Shown here one piece after another: positions 1 to 5,998 of a DNA stretch of 14,125 nucleotides. How positions within the stretch are numbered: the first letter of the stretch is position 1; every line of letters begins with the position of its first letter. This DNA comes from Gammaproteobacteria bacterium. Lineage in GTDB: Bacteria; Pseudomonadota; Gammaproteobacteria; Arenicellales; JAOTYS01. The stretch is from contig JAOTYS010000076.1 of the NCBI GenBank assembly GCA_029861795.1, positions 1-14,125 on the forward strand, written 5' to 3'. A program made the position numbers and the translations under genes. A model generated the notes under the pieces. It saw only the letters and a list, made by a program, of their open reading frames with translations. It ran no database searches and had not been told where the DNA came from.

Positions 1-224
1 CTAAGCGCAAAGCAACTAAGCGCAAAACCAAGAAAAAAGCAACAAAGAAGAAGACTAAGCGTAAAGCCAAACGTAAAGTAAAAAAGAAGGTCAAGCGCAA
101 AGCAACTAAGCGCAAAACCAAGAAAAAAGCAACAAAGAAGAAGACTAAGCGTAAAGCCAAACGTAAAGTAAAAAAGAAGGTCAAGCGCAAGACCAAGAGA
201 AAAGCTAGCAAAAAAAAAAGCTAA
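1..224 (+). CDS. Lysine-rich histone H1-like protein, C-terminal part (5' end outside window)
   Basis: The frame with codons starting at base 3 is open from the window edge to a TAA at 222-224. The 73 visible residues are almost only Lys, Arg, Thr, Ala, Val and Ser, with no acidic residue. Each 30-residue repeat unit holds 17 Lys and 4 Arg. Such tails occur in bacterial histone H1-like and AlgP-like DNA-binding proteins, where they bind DNA or RNA by charge; a nucleoid-associated role is inferred from composition alone. The visible part is two identical 30-residue units followed by a diverged third start and a Ser-Lys-rich end. An N-terminal domain outside the window would decide the family. 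An alternative is a ribosome- or RNA-associated basic protein. The reading frame is well supported because the other plus-strand frame beginning at base 2 has stops within the repeat, and the terminator-like hairpin directly follows this stop. Confidence 0.7.
   Translation, partial: KRKATKRKTKKKATKKKTKRKAKRKVKKKVKRKATKRKTKKKATKKKTKRKAKRKVKKKVKRKTKRKASKKKS
3..182 (+). repeat. Two perfect tandem copies of a 90-bp coding repeat
   Basis: Bases 3-92 and 93-182 are identical over all 90 positions. A third copy begins at 183 but diverges after about eight bases. The period is 30 codons, so copy-number change keeps the frame. Identity at every synonymous position indicates a recent duplication or gene-conversion-like homogenisation rather than protein-level selection alone. 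More copies may lie upstream of the window. Confidence 0.95.
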
Positions 225-261
225 AAAAGCCGGGTTGAGAATACCCTTGCCTTTTTAGCTT
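218..261. terminator. Bidirectional intrinsic terminator overlapping the stop codon
   Basis: An interrupted inverted repeat starts inside the last codons of the basic protein. Bases 218-227 pair with 252-261 (10 bp), then GC at 229-230 with GC at 249-250, then GGGT at 232-235 with ACCC at 243-246, closing a 7-nt loop. The A-run at 223-228 pairs with the T-run at 252-256, so each strand has a hairpin followed by U residues. This is the usual form of a bidirectional terminator. The core stem is short and has small internal loops, so its strength is uncertain. Confidence 0.6.
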
Positions 262-273
262 GAATTAGCCTCT

Positions 274-302
274 GGACAGCCGGCGATCAACGCCGGCTGT
301 CC
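274..302. other. Strong 12-bp GC-rich hairpin
   Basis: Bases 274-285 and 291-302 form a perfect 12-bp inverted repeat around a 5-nt loop (ATCAA). It lies 12 bp beyond the terminator-like hairpin. No T-run follows on either strand, so it is a poor intrinsic terminator by itself. It could protect the 3' end of the upstream mRNA, act as a backup terminator, or be one copy of a dispersed REP-like element. One copy in the window cannot separate these. Confidence 0.6.
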
Positions 303-647
303 CCCTCCTTTGCTTGATCGTGGGACCCCACACCGTCCTAGGAGAGGATGCCCGCGATGCCCAATCCTACCCCTAGTCAGCCTGCACAGGGAAGAGTCCC
401 GCTCTGACTTCCTCGAGATTCTAAGTTTTTGTGGCGTAGAGGTCACGTAAGTGCTTGTCGAAGCAGCCGTGTTCTGGGTGACAGGCGCTTTCAGAATGTT
501 ACGATTTTTGTGTACCGCTTGGCTCGAAACCCTGTTGTGCGGTGCAGCAAGACTCTCTTTATGGCGGGAAAATGGCAATAATGATGGCCGCAGCGATGGA
601 GATTCCTTAATCTATCTAACAGCATCGATGGCTACGCGGGGGTCGCA
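303..647 (+). other. Intergenic leader region without a convincing gene
   Basis: I find no supported coding region here. Short inverted repeats are present, such as GTGGG at 320-324 with CCCAC at 327-331, and the heptamer GATGCCC occurs twice in direct order near 348-362. They do not build a structure I recognise as a riboswitch or known small RNA. The right half holds a candidate promoter for the kinase gene and a predicted leader of about 135 nt. The short frames crossing this region have no good ribosome binding site and no family resemblance. Confidence 0.5.
478..505 (+). promoter_or_regulatory. Candidate sigma-70 promoter for the kinase gene
   Basis: GTGACA at 478-483 matches the -35 consensus at 5 of 6 positions. 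A 16-bp spacer separates it from TACGAT at 500-505, which matches the -10 consensus at 4 of 6 and carries the extended -10 TG at 497-498. The predicted transcription start is near 512, leaving a leader of roughly 135 nt before the GTG start. It was found by eye and is unsupported by other data. Confidence 0.4.
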
Positions 648-2768
648 GTGTTAGAAAAGCCACGCATTGACGTGAGCATCCCAAATTACCACATTGAAGG
701 CGAGATCGGCCGAGGCGGAATCGCGACGGTCTATCTCGCTGTCCAAAAGTCCTTGAACCGCGAGGTGGCGCTTAAAGTCATGTCTCCCGCACTCGCGGCA
801 GACCCAAATTTCACCGAACGGTTTATGCGCGAGGGCCGCACTGTTGCGCAGTTGTCTCACCCCAATATTGTGACAATCCACGACATCGGGGTGTCGGACT
901 ATCACCATTACATCGCCATGGAATATGTACAGGGCGGGAGCTTGACCAAGTACCTGGTCAATCAACCTTCGCCACGATGGGGTCTGGCGGTGATTCAACA
1001 AATTGCGAGTGCATTGGGGTACGCACATCGCCAGGGTTTCATACACAGAGATGTAAAGCCTGAGAATATCTTGTTCCGTGAGGATGGCACCGCGGTGTTG
1101 ACGGACTTTGGCATCGCTAAGTCTACCCACGACGATGACAGTCAGCTCACAACTGTGGGCACTATTGTTGGCACCCCGCGCTACATGAGTCCAGAGCAAG
1201 CCGACGGACGCGGTACCGACCCACGCTCAGACATCTACGCGTTAGGTGTCATTTTGTACGAGATGTTAGCAGGGCATCCTCCTTATCAGGGACCCGACAG
1301 CTTGTCGACGCTCTATGCCCATGTCAATGAACCGATTCCCAGTCTGCCTGAGGAAGTTGAAACGCTACAGCCACTGATCGACTCCATGCTCGCTAAGCAA
1401 CTCGAAGATCGTGTGCCGGATTGTCGGACGTTGGTCAACATCATTCGGATGATTCAGCGCGACGGTAAGGTTCCGACTTTGCAGAATGCCAAATCGTCTC
1501 CTGACTGGGCGAGCTCAGTTTCCCCATCGGCGGATTATTCCCCCAAGTCGCCTGGTCGTAGGCGACCGACGTTAGGGTCGACAAGTCGGCGAAGAACAAC
1601 ATCAGTGGATCCCTATCAAGATTTGTCTAGCCCAACTTTACTGTTGCGCTGGGGACTTGCTGCGGCATTGCCCGTGGCGATTTTGATTGCGTTGGTTTAC
1701 TTCATCACTGCGGACTCCCCGTCACCAGAGATACAGCCTGAAGTCACCGCTGAGTTGCCCACAGCGACCCCCACTGCATCCCGTCTGCCAGTGCCCGACG
1801 CCGAGCAGAACCCTGTCCTAGAAGTTTCCCCACCGCCGATGGTGACTTCTTTGTATCAGCCGCCACCGGACGAGAAGGACCAGGCAAGCATGCCACAATC
1901 AGGGGAAACGATTGTGCAAGCACAGGCGCCGATTTATACGCAGGAGCAGATCGGTGATCTTTTGGCGCTCGCTGAGCGTCAGGTCGAACAGGAGCAGCTC
2001 GCCGAGCCGCCGGGTGATAATGCGCTCGAAACATACAAGGCAGTGATCGACGCTGAACCGGACAACCAACAAGCTAAGCAGGCGCTAGCGGATCTCGCGG
2101 AGCACTACTTGGAGTTGGCCCAACAACAGTCTATCGCTAAGGATCATGGCAGCGCACTGCTTTATGCGGAGCGTGGCCTGGAGGCAGTGCCCGAGTTCGA
2201 GGAGTTGTTAGTGCTTAAGGAGGCGGTGGCACAAAGCCTCGATGCTGAAACGCTGTTCGATCGCGCTGAAAACTACTATTACGGCCGAGGCGTTGGTGTG
2301 AATTATGCAACGGCCTTTGAGTGGTACCAACGAGCAGCACAGTATGGCCACGCCAAAGCGCAGTTCGGCTTGGCAGTATCATATGCTAATGGGCAGGGCA
2401 TTGCGCGAAACGAGAACTCGGCATTGCGTTGGTTTCGTCGCGCCGCCGCCCAGGGTGATCAGGAAGCAATGCACTATCTGGGATTGGGATTGTTGTTCGG
2501 TGAATATCCTGACCCTGATGAGGCCGCAAACTGGTTCCAGAAGCTAGCTGACAATGAGTATCAGCCGAGCTACCGAGTGCTTTCTTGGCTATACACGTCG
2601 GGCACAGGGGTGTCGCAAAGCATCAAACAATCGATTCGCTGGAGTGTAAAGGCGGCAATGAAGCGCAGTCCCAACAACCCATACCGAAAGTCGGTTGTGG
2701 ATTGGGACAGTAGACTCGAGGAAGTTTACAGCGGAGCCGAATCTAACCCGGACCCAGACCAGCGTTAG
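648..2768 (+). CDS. Membrane Ser/Thr protein kinase (PknB-like) with C-terminal Sel1 repeats
   Basis: Residues about 14-270 are a Hanks-type kinase domain that phosphorylates Ser/Thr on proteins. Visible motifs are the glycine-rich loop (GRGGIATVYL, 21-30), the ATP-binding Lys43 in ALKV, a helix-C Glu near 62, the catalytic loop HRDVKPEN (133-140), DFG at 153-155, an activation segment with several Thr (168, 169, 172, 176) and SPE at 181-183. All residues needed for catalysis are present. A Pro/Ser/Arg-rich linker leads to one hydrophobic segment at about 331-354, then a Pro-rich stretch, a TPR-like helical region (about 450-530) and Sel1-like repeats (about 535-680). The order suggests a cytoplasmic kinase joined through one membrane span to a periplasmic protein-binding region, i.e. 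a receptor kinase; this topology is inferred. The GTG start is chosen because there is no in-frame ATG between it and the upstream stop at 582, and GGGG lies just before it. No phosphatase partner gene is adjacent in the window. Confidence 0.9.
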   Translation: MLEKPRIDVSIPNYHIEGEIGRGGIATVYLAVQKSLNREVALKVMSPALAADPNFTERFMREGRTVAQLSHPNIVTIHDIGVSDYHHYIAMEYVQGGSLTKYLVNQPSPRWGLAVIQQIASALGYAHRQGFIHRDVKPENILFREDGTAVLTDFGIAKSTHDDDSQLTTVGTIVGTPRYMSPEQADGRGTDPRSDIYALGVILYEMLAGHPPYQGPDSLSTLYAHVNEPIPSLPEEVETLQPLIDSMLAKQLEDRVPDCRTLVNIIRMIQRDGKVPTLQNAKSSPDWASSVSPSADYSPKSPGRRRPTLGSTSRRRTTSVDPYQDLSSPTLLLRWGLAAALPVAILIALVYFITADSPSPEIQPEVTAELPTATPTASRLPVPDAEQNPVLEVSPPPMVTSLYQPPPDEKDQASMPQSGETIVQAQAPIYTQEQIGDLLALAERQVEQEQLAEPPGDNALETYKAVIDAEPDNQQAKQALADLAEHYLELAQQQSIAKDHGSALLYAERGLEAVPEFEELLVLKEAVAQSLDAETLFDRAENYYYGRGVGVNYATAFEWYQRAAQYGHAKAQFGLAVSYANGQGIARNENSALRWFRRAAAQGDQEAMHYLGLGLLFGEYPDPDEAANWFQKLADNEYQPSYRVLSWLYTSGTGVSQSIKQSIRWSVKAAMKRSPNNPYRKSVVDWDSRLEEVYSGAESNPDPDQR

Positions 2769-3355
2769 TGTGCCCGACTGCGCGAGTTGAGCGTTGTTCC
2801 GACTACCAGCGTGCGTAGCCGGCGAATTGTTTCTTCGGTGTCTAAGTCTGTGGGTCCTGTGGCGATATAGACGATCTGGCCGGTCTGATCGAGCACGAAT
2901 GTTGTCGGCAGTCCCATAACAGACCACTCACGAACTACTTTGGACTCTGGATCCAGCAACAGCGGAAACTCTAAAGTCGGGTCGAACTCATTGTAAAATT
3001 GCGATACGGCTTGTGCACTCTCCCCAACGTTTACTGCAAGGATCTCAAAGTCTTCTCGGTCGAGCTGGTCGCGCGCGCGTTGCATCGAGGGCATCTCTCG
3101 CCGACACGGCGGGCACCACGTCGCCCAGAAGTTCACTATTACGACCTTACCGCGTAGCCGAGACAAAATGTAACTTTTGCCTTCCGCGCTGCTTAATTCG
3201 AAATCCGGCGCGAGAGCTTTTTGCTCCACGGGGATAAAGTCAAAATCCTGTCCTGCTGTTGGATACGCAGACAAAGACAATAACAGTGTTGCCGCCAACA
3301 GACTGGCCTTGCATACCTGTGTTGGCGTCCGTACGTACTCGCGAGTTTCTTCCAT
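2765..3355 (-). CDS. TlpA-like thioredoxin-fold protein, exported or membrane-anchored
   Basis: The 196-residue product begins with a basic stretch and a hydrophobic segment (about 18-31), which reads as a Sec signal peptide or membrane anchor. A TlpA/ResA/AhpC-TSA-type thioredoxin domain follows. The redox motif is WCPPC (Cys81 and Cys84) after the strand VVIVNFWAT, and Pro150 in MGLPTTF is the cis-proline. Such proteins reduce or exchange disulfides in the periplasm, often in cytochrome c maturation or copper-centre assembly; the substrate cannot be told here. The ATG is the only good start, since an in-frame stop lies a few codons upstream; the ribosome binding site is weak (GGGGAT about 10 nt upstream). 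The gene converges on the kinase gene and their stop codons overlap by 4 bp. It lies 90 bp downstream of the small membrane protein gene on the same strand and may be cotranscribed with it. Confidence 0.88.
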   Translation of the reverse strand: MEETREYVRTPTQVCKASLLAATLLLSLSAYPTAGQDFDFIPVEQKALAPDFELSSAEGKSYILSRLRGKVVIVNFWATWCPPCRREMPSMQRARDQLDREDFEILAVNVGESAQAVSQFYNEFDPTLEFPLLLDPESKVVREWSVMGLPTTFVLDQTGQIVYIATGPTDLDTEETIRRLRTLVVGTTLNSRSRAH

Positions 3356-3445
3356 TACTAGTTAGATCCCCATGGGCCAATGAGTTCCGATGCTGACGTG
3401 CATCGAGCCGCCCCTGCACTTTTTGCGCGCCCAATCCCAACGGAG

Positions 3446-3922
3446 TCAGTCGGCTTGGGAGGAGAAAACGTGATACTCCCAGGTTAGCTGTCCACGTGGT
3501 TGTACTTTTTCGAAGTAGACGTTGTCTTTAAAATCTCGAGCCTGATTTGAGGGTATGTGGGTAATAATTCGCATAGTTGTTTCCCCGACTACCTCACATT
3601 CCCCCGATTGTTGTTGATCCACACAATCTGACATCACTATCTGTAGTGTCAACTCGGTTAAGGTGTACTCAGTGGACTTGTTATGAATTCTGCCGTTTAC
3701 GTTATAGCTACCGCCGTAACCTTGCTTAAATTCCATATGATCTAACTGAATTTCCTCTGGCTTAATCAAGCCGCTAGCCTTTTCCACCTCCCCTTTGCTA
3801 CGGATGAGCAAAAACAAAGTTGCCCCGATTAGAAGCGCGAGCACTGGCAATCCCACTTTGGGAATGCGAACGCAGGCAATAACCACGGCGACAATTAGTC
3901 CCGCAAACAGCACCCAATGCAT
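3446..3922 (-). CDS. Small membrane protein with two N-terminal TM helices and a C-terminal soluble domain, function unknown
   Basis: I do not recognise the family with certainty. The 158-residue product has two hydrophobic segments in its first 40 residues (MHWVLFAGLIVAVVIACVR, then GLPVLALLIGATLFLLI). A hydrophilic domain of about 115 residues follows with alternating beta-strand character (YNVNGRIHNKSTEYTLTELT) and two Cys (in MSDCVD and GECEV). The strand pattern with a 'N.T..TLT.L.L.I' run resembles FxLYD-type or immunoglobulin-like envelope domains, but this is only a resemblance. I chose the ATG at 3920-3922 because GAGGG lies 5 nt upstream and the protein then begins at the first membrane helix. 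A longer frame to an ATG at 3994 adds 24 polar residues with a weaker GGAAG site. It is divergent from nrtR and upstream of the thioredoxin gene. Confidence 0.7.
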   Translation of the reverse strand: MHWVLFAGLIVAVVIACVRIPKVGLPVLALLIGATLFLLIRSKGEVEKASGLIKPEEIQLDHMEFKQGYGGSYNVNGRIHNKSTEYTLTELTLQIVMSDCVDQQQSGECEVVGETTMRIITHIPSNQARDFKDNVYFEKVQPRGQLTWEYHVFSSQAD

Positions 3923-3993
3923 TCTTACCCTCGAGTTAGTTGAGATTAATCGCTGATTGTAACGGTAGCCGTTTTGATCTGGCAGCGGCGACA

Positions 3994-4007
3994 TGGAAAC
4001 GCTTCCA
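3994..4007. promoter_or_regulatory. Imperfect palindrome of LacI-operator type upstream of the small membrane protein gene
   Basis: TGGAAACGCTTCCA is a 14-bp palindrome with one mismatched pair and a central CG, the general form bound by LacI-family regulators. It lies about 70 bp upstream of the chosen start of the minus-strand membrane protein gene and about 115 bp from nrtR. No LacI-family gene is in the window, so this is a weak candidate only. Confidence 0.25.
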
Positions 4008-4086
4008 AGCTACACGACCAAATCGGGCTGATTTCCAGAATCGGCATGTGTTGTTACCCCGAATTTGTGATTGGGTAGCCCAGGAG

Positions 4087-4115
4087 TTGACATAGTGTCT
4101 AGATTACACTAAGCT
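4087..4115 (+). promoter_or_regulatory. Candidate promoter of nrtR-nadA
   Basis: A perfect -35 hexamer TTGACA lies at 4087-4092. At 17 bp spacing the -10 position is TAAGCT (4110-4115), which keeps the key first T, A and last T but is otherwise weak, as is common for regulated promoters. The predicted transcription start is near 4122, next to the GTG start codon at 4123. Both inverted repeats described below overlap this promoter or its start point. Confidence 0.5.
4093..4111. promoter_or_regulatory. Operator-like inverted repeat 1 (TAGTGT-N7-ACACTA)
   Basis: TAGTGT at 4093-4098 and ACACTA at 4106-4111 form a perfect 6-bp inverted repeat with a 7-bp spacer. It fills the spacer between the -35 hexamer and the candidate -10. 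A dimeric repressor bound here would block RNA polymerase. The natural candidate is the NrtR protein encoded next door, as NrtR regulators commonly control their own operons. That assignment is inferred. Confidence 0.6.
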
Positions 4116-4119
4116 ACTA

Positions 4120-4136
4120 AGTGTGAATAGGACACT
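4120..4136. promoter_or_regulatory. Operator-like inverted repeat 2 (AGTGT-N7-ACACT)
   Basis: AGTGT at 4120-4124 and ACACT at 4132-4136 repeat the half-sites of the first element with the same 7-bp spacer. The two centres are 26 bp apart. This copy covers the predicted transcription start and the GTG start codon of nrtR. Two matched copies with equal spacing make chance much less likely than for one. Confidence 0.6.
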
Positions 4137-4824
4137 AACGAAGGTATTGCCGAACCGAATCCCAGCCCAAGGGGCGCTTGGCCTTGATATCACAGCGGAA
4201 GTGGTCATTTTTACTATCCGTCAAAATGAATTACAGGTGTTGCTGGTGCCGGCAGACCACCATTCTCAGCGGGGTCTGTGGATGCTACCAGGCGGTGTCG
4301 TGGGTTGGGAGGATGATTTAGATACCTGTGCCTCACGTGCTCTTGCCGCGCAGGCCGGGGTCCATGGTGTTTATCTCGAGCAGCTCTATACCTTTGGGGA
4401 TCCAGATCGATGTCCCGATCGACGAGTAATTGCAGTGTCCTACTATGCCTTAATTCCGATCCACCGAGCACACTTCGGTGGTCCCAAAGGAGATCGTCAC
4501 ATTGATTGGTTTTCGGTGGCCAATTTGCCGACGCTGGTGCTCGATCATGCAACGATCGTAGAACTTGCCCGCGAGCGATTGGTGGCAAAGCTTGATTACT
4601 CGACTATTGCTTTTCAGTTTTTGCCGGAGAGTTTTACGCTGAGTGAGTTACAGTCAGTTTACGAGATCATATTGGGTGAGCAATTGGATAAACGCAACTT
4701 TCGCAAAAGAGTACTAGCACTGAAGTGCTTGCAACAAACCGCGGAGCTGCGTCGCAACGGATCGCATCGTCCTGCACGCTTATACCAGCTGTGTACACCC
4801 GGCAAAGTGGAGTATATCAAGTAG
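4123..4824 (+). CDS. nrtR: NrtR-type Nudix-related transcriptional regulator of NAD synthesis
   Basis: The 233-residue protein has a Nudix domain (about 20-150) and a C-terminal winged-helix region (about 155-233), the NrtR layout. In the Nudix box at 57-80 the structural glycines and Arg72 remain, but metal-binding and catalytic glutamates are replaced: the canonical positions are Asp64, Ala73, Ala76 and Gln77. This fits a domain that senses an ADP-ribose-type NAD product rather than one that hydrolyses it. Known NrtR proteins repress NAD biosynthesis and salvage genes and release DNA on binding ADP-ribose. The next gene, nadA, starts 18 bp after this stop, which supports the call. The GTG start is the earliest in-frame option that gives a full Nudix fold; it has no clear Shine-Dalgarno sequence and lies inside an operator-like repeat, so the message may be leaderless. 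A downstream start cannot be excluded, but none has a well-spaced ribosome binding site. Confidence 0.87.
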   Translation: MNRTLTKVLPNRIPAQGALGLDITAEVVIFTIRQNELQVLLVPADHHSQRGLWMLPGGVVGWEDDLDTCASRALAAQAGVHGVYLEQLYTFGDPDRCPDRRVIAVSYYALIPIHRAHFGGPKGDRHIDWFSVANLPTLVLDHATIVELARERLVAKLDYSTIAFQFLPESFTLSELQSVYEIILGEQLDKRNFRKRVLALKCLQQTAELRRNGSHRPARLYQLCTPGKVEYIK

Positions 4825-4830
4825 CAAGGT

Positions 4831-4836
4831 AGGAGG
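4831..4836 (+). promoter_or_regulatory. Shine-Dalgarno site fixing the nadA start
   Basis: AGGAGG lies 6 nt before the ATG at 4843. A TTG at 4837 would start directly against this sequence and is therefore not the start. The strong site contrasts with the absent one in nrtR and should give higher translation of nadA from the shared message. Confidence 0.85.
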
Positions 4837-4842
4837 TTGAAT

Positions 4843-5931
4843 ATGATATCTGCACAACAGACTCCTCAAGTCTCGCAACAATCCATTGCGCAGGCGGCTG
4901 CCAATGCGCGCACCCGTGTGTCGCCTTCACTTGACGCAGGTGAGCGTGACCGTTTGATCGGTGAGATCAAACGAATGTTGGCAGAGCAGAACGCTGTATT
5001 GGTCGCACATTACTATGTTGACAGCGACCTACAGGACTTGGCTGAAGCCACCGGAGGACACGTTGCCGACTCGCTGGAAATGGCTCGTTTTGGTTATGAG
5101 CACAATGCCAACACTGTGGTAGTAGCCGGAGTGCGCTTCATGGGTGAGACCGCAAAGATTCTAAGCCCCGACAAGCGGGTGTTGCTGCTGGACACGGAAG
5201 CGGATTGTTCGTTGGATTTGGGTTGTCCGGCCGAAGAGTTCTCTGCGTTCTGCGATGCCCACAACGACCGCACTGTAGTCGTGTACGCCAATACCAGTGC
5301 CGCTGTTAAGGCTCGTGCAGATTGGGTAGTGACCTCCTCGATTGCACTAAAGCTGGTTAAGCATTTGCACGAACAAGGCAAAAAACTACTGTGGGCACCG
5401 GACAAATACCTCGGTGATTACGTGCGAGAACGCACCGGTGCGGACATGGTGCTATGGCAAAGTACTTGTATTGTGCACGAAGAGTTCAAGGGTATCGCGC
5501 TGAGAGCGTTGATGCGCCAGCATCCGGACGCTGCTGTGCTGGTTCATCCTGAATCCCCATCGGGTGTTATTGAATTGGCTGACGTAGTGGGTTCGACTAG
5601 CCAGCTCATTCAGGCCGCAAAGCGCTTACCCGCGAGCAAGTTGATCGTCGCCACCGAGGATGGAATTTTCCACAAGATGCAACAGGCTGCCCCGGGGAAA
5701 GTCCTGCTAGCCGCACCGACCGCGGGAGATGGTGCGACGTGCGAAAGCTGTGCGCATTGTCCTTGGATGAAACTGAATGATCTGCAGCGTCTTGCACAGG
5801 TTTTGCGCAACAGTGCTAACGAGGTTCACGTCGATGAAGACATCCGTAGCCGCGCCGAAGTCTCGATCAAGCGCATGCTGACCTTCGCCAAGCAAATCGG
5901 TATCAGCGGTGCCGTGCCAGGCAATGCGTAG
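4843..5931 (+). CDS. nadA: Quinolinate synthase A
   Basis: NadA condenses iminoaspartate with dihydroxyacetone phosphate to quinolinate, the second step of de novo NAD synthesis from aspartate, in the cytoplasm. The 362-residue product shows the family signatures VAHYY (54-58), [11 protein letters not shown] (97-107), HPESP (235-239), GSTSQLI (250-256) and the C-terminal [15 protein letters not shown]. Cysteines suited to the 4Fe-4S cluster are at 122 or 128, at 209 (STCIVHEE) and at 306, the last of the CxxCxxC run 300-306. The length is close to the roughly 350 residues usual for the proteobacterial enzyme, with a Gln/Ala-rich N-terminal extension of about 25 residues. It lies 18 bp after nrtR and is almost certainly in its operon. 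nadB, which supplies iminoaspartate, and nadC are not in the window. Confidence 0.96.
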   Translation: MISAQQTPQVSQQSIAQAAANARTRVSPSLDAGERDRLIGEIKRMLAEQNAVLVAHYYVDSDLQDLAEATGGHVADSLEMARFGYEHNANTVVVAGVRFMGETAKILSPDKRVLLLDTEADCSLDLGCPAEEFSAFCDAHNDRTVVVYANTSAAVKARADWVVTSSIALKLVKHLHEQGKKLLWAPDKYLGDYVRERTGADMVLWQSTCIVHEEFKGIALRALMRQHPDAAVLVHPESPSGVIELADVVGSTSQLIQAAKRLPASKLIVATEDGIFHKMQQAAPGKVLLAAPTAGDGATCESCAHCPWMKLNDLQRLAQVLRNSANEVHVDEDIRSRAEVSIKRMLTFAKQIGISGAVPGNA

Positions 5932-5998
5932 TCAGCGCAGGCGTCAGCGATCTAGTCGTTGCTAGAGTTCTTCAAGCCGTGACCGGCATGGGAAAATA

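Noticed and set aside
255..578. 107-codon minus-strand frame in the intergenic region
   Set aside because: It runs through both hairpins, has irregular composition and no recognisable domain or ribosome binding site.
451..654. 67-codon plus-strand frame overlapping the kinase start, possibly a coupled leader peptide
   Set aside because: It has a GTG start without a ribosome binding site, no family resemblance, and its start lies upstream of the predicted transcription start. An internal ATG at 496 has the same problem.
3385..3405. Inverted repeat CGATGC-N6-GCATCG as terminator of the membrane protein gene
   Set aside because: The stem is only 6 bp and no T-run follows on the minus strand.
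3240..3440. Minus-strand frame of 66 codons between the membrane protein and thioredoxin genes
   Set aside because: It overlaps the start of the thioredoxin gene in another frame, has no hydrophobic or domain signal, and lacks a ribosome binding site.
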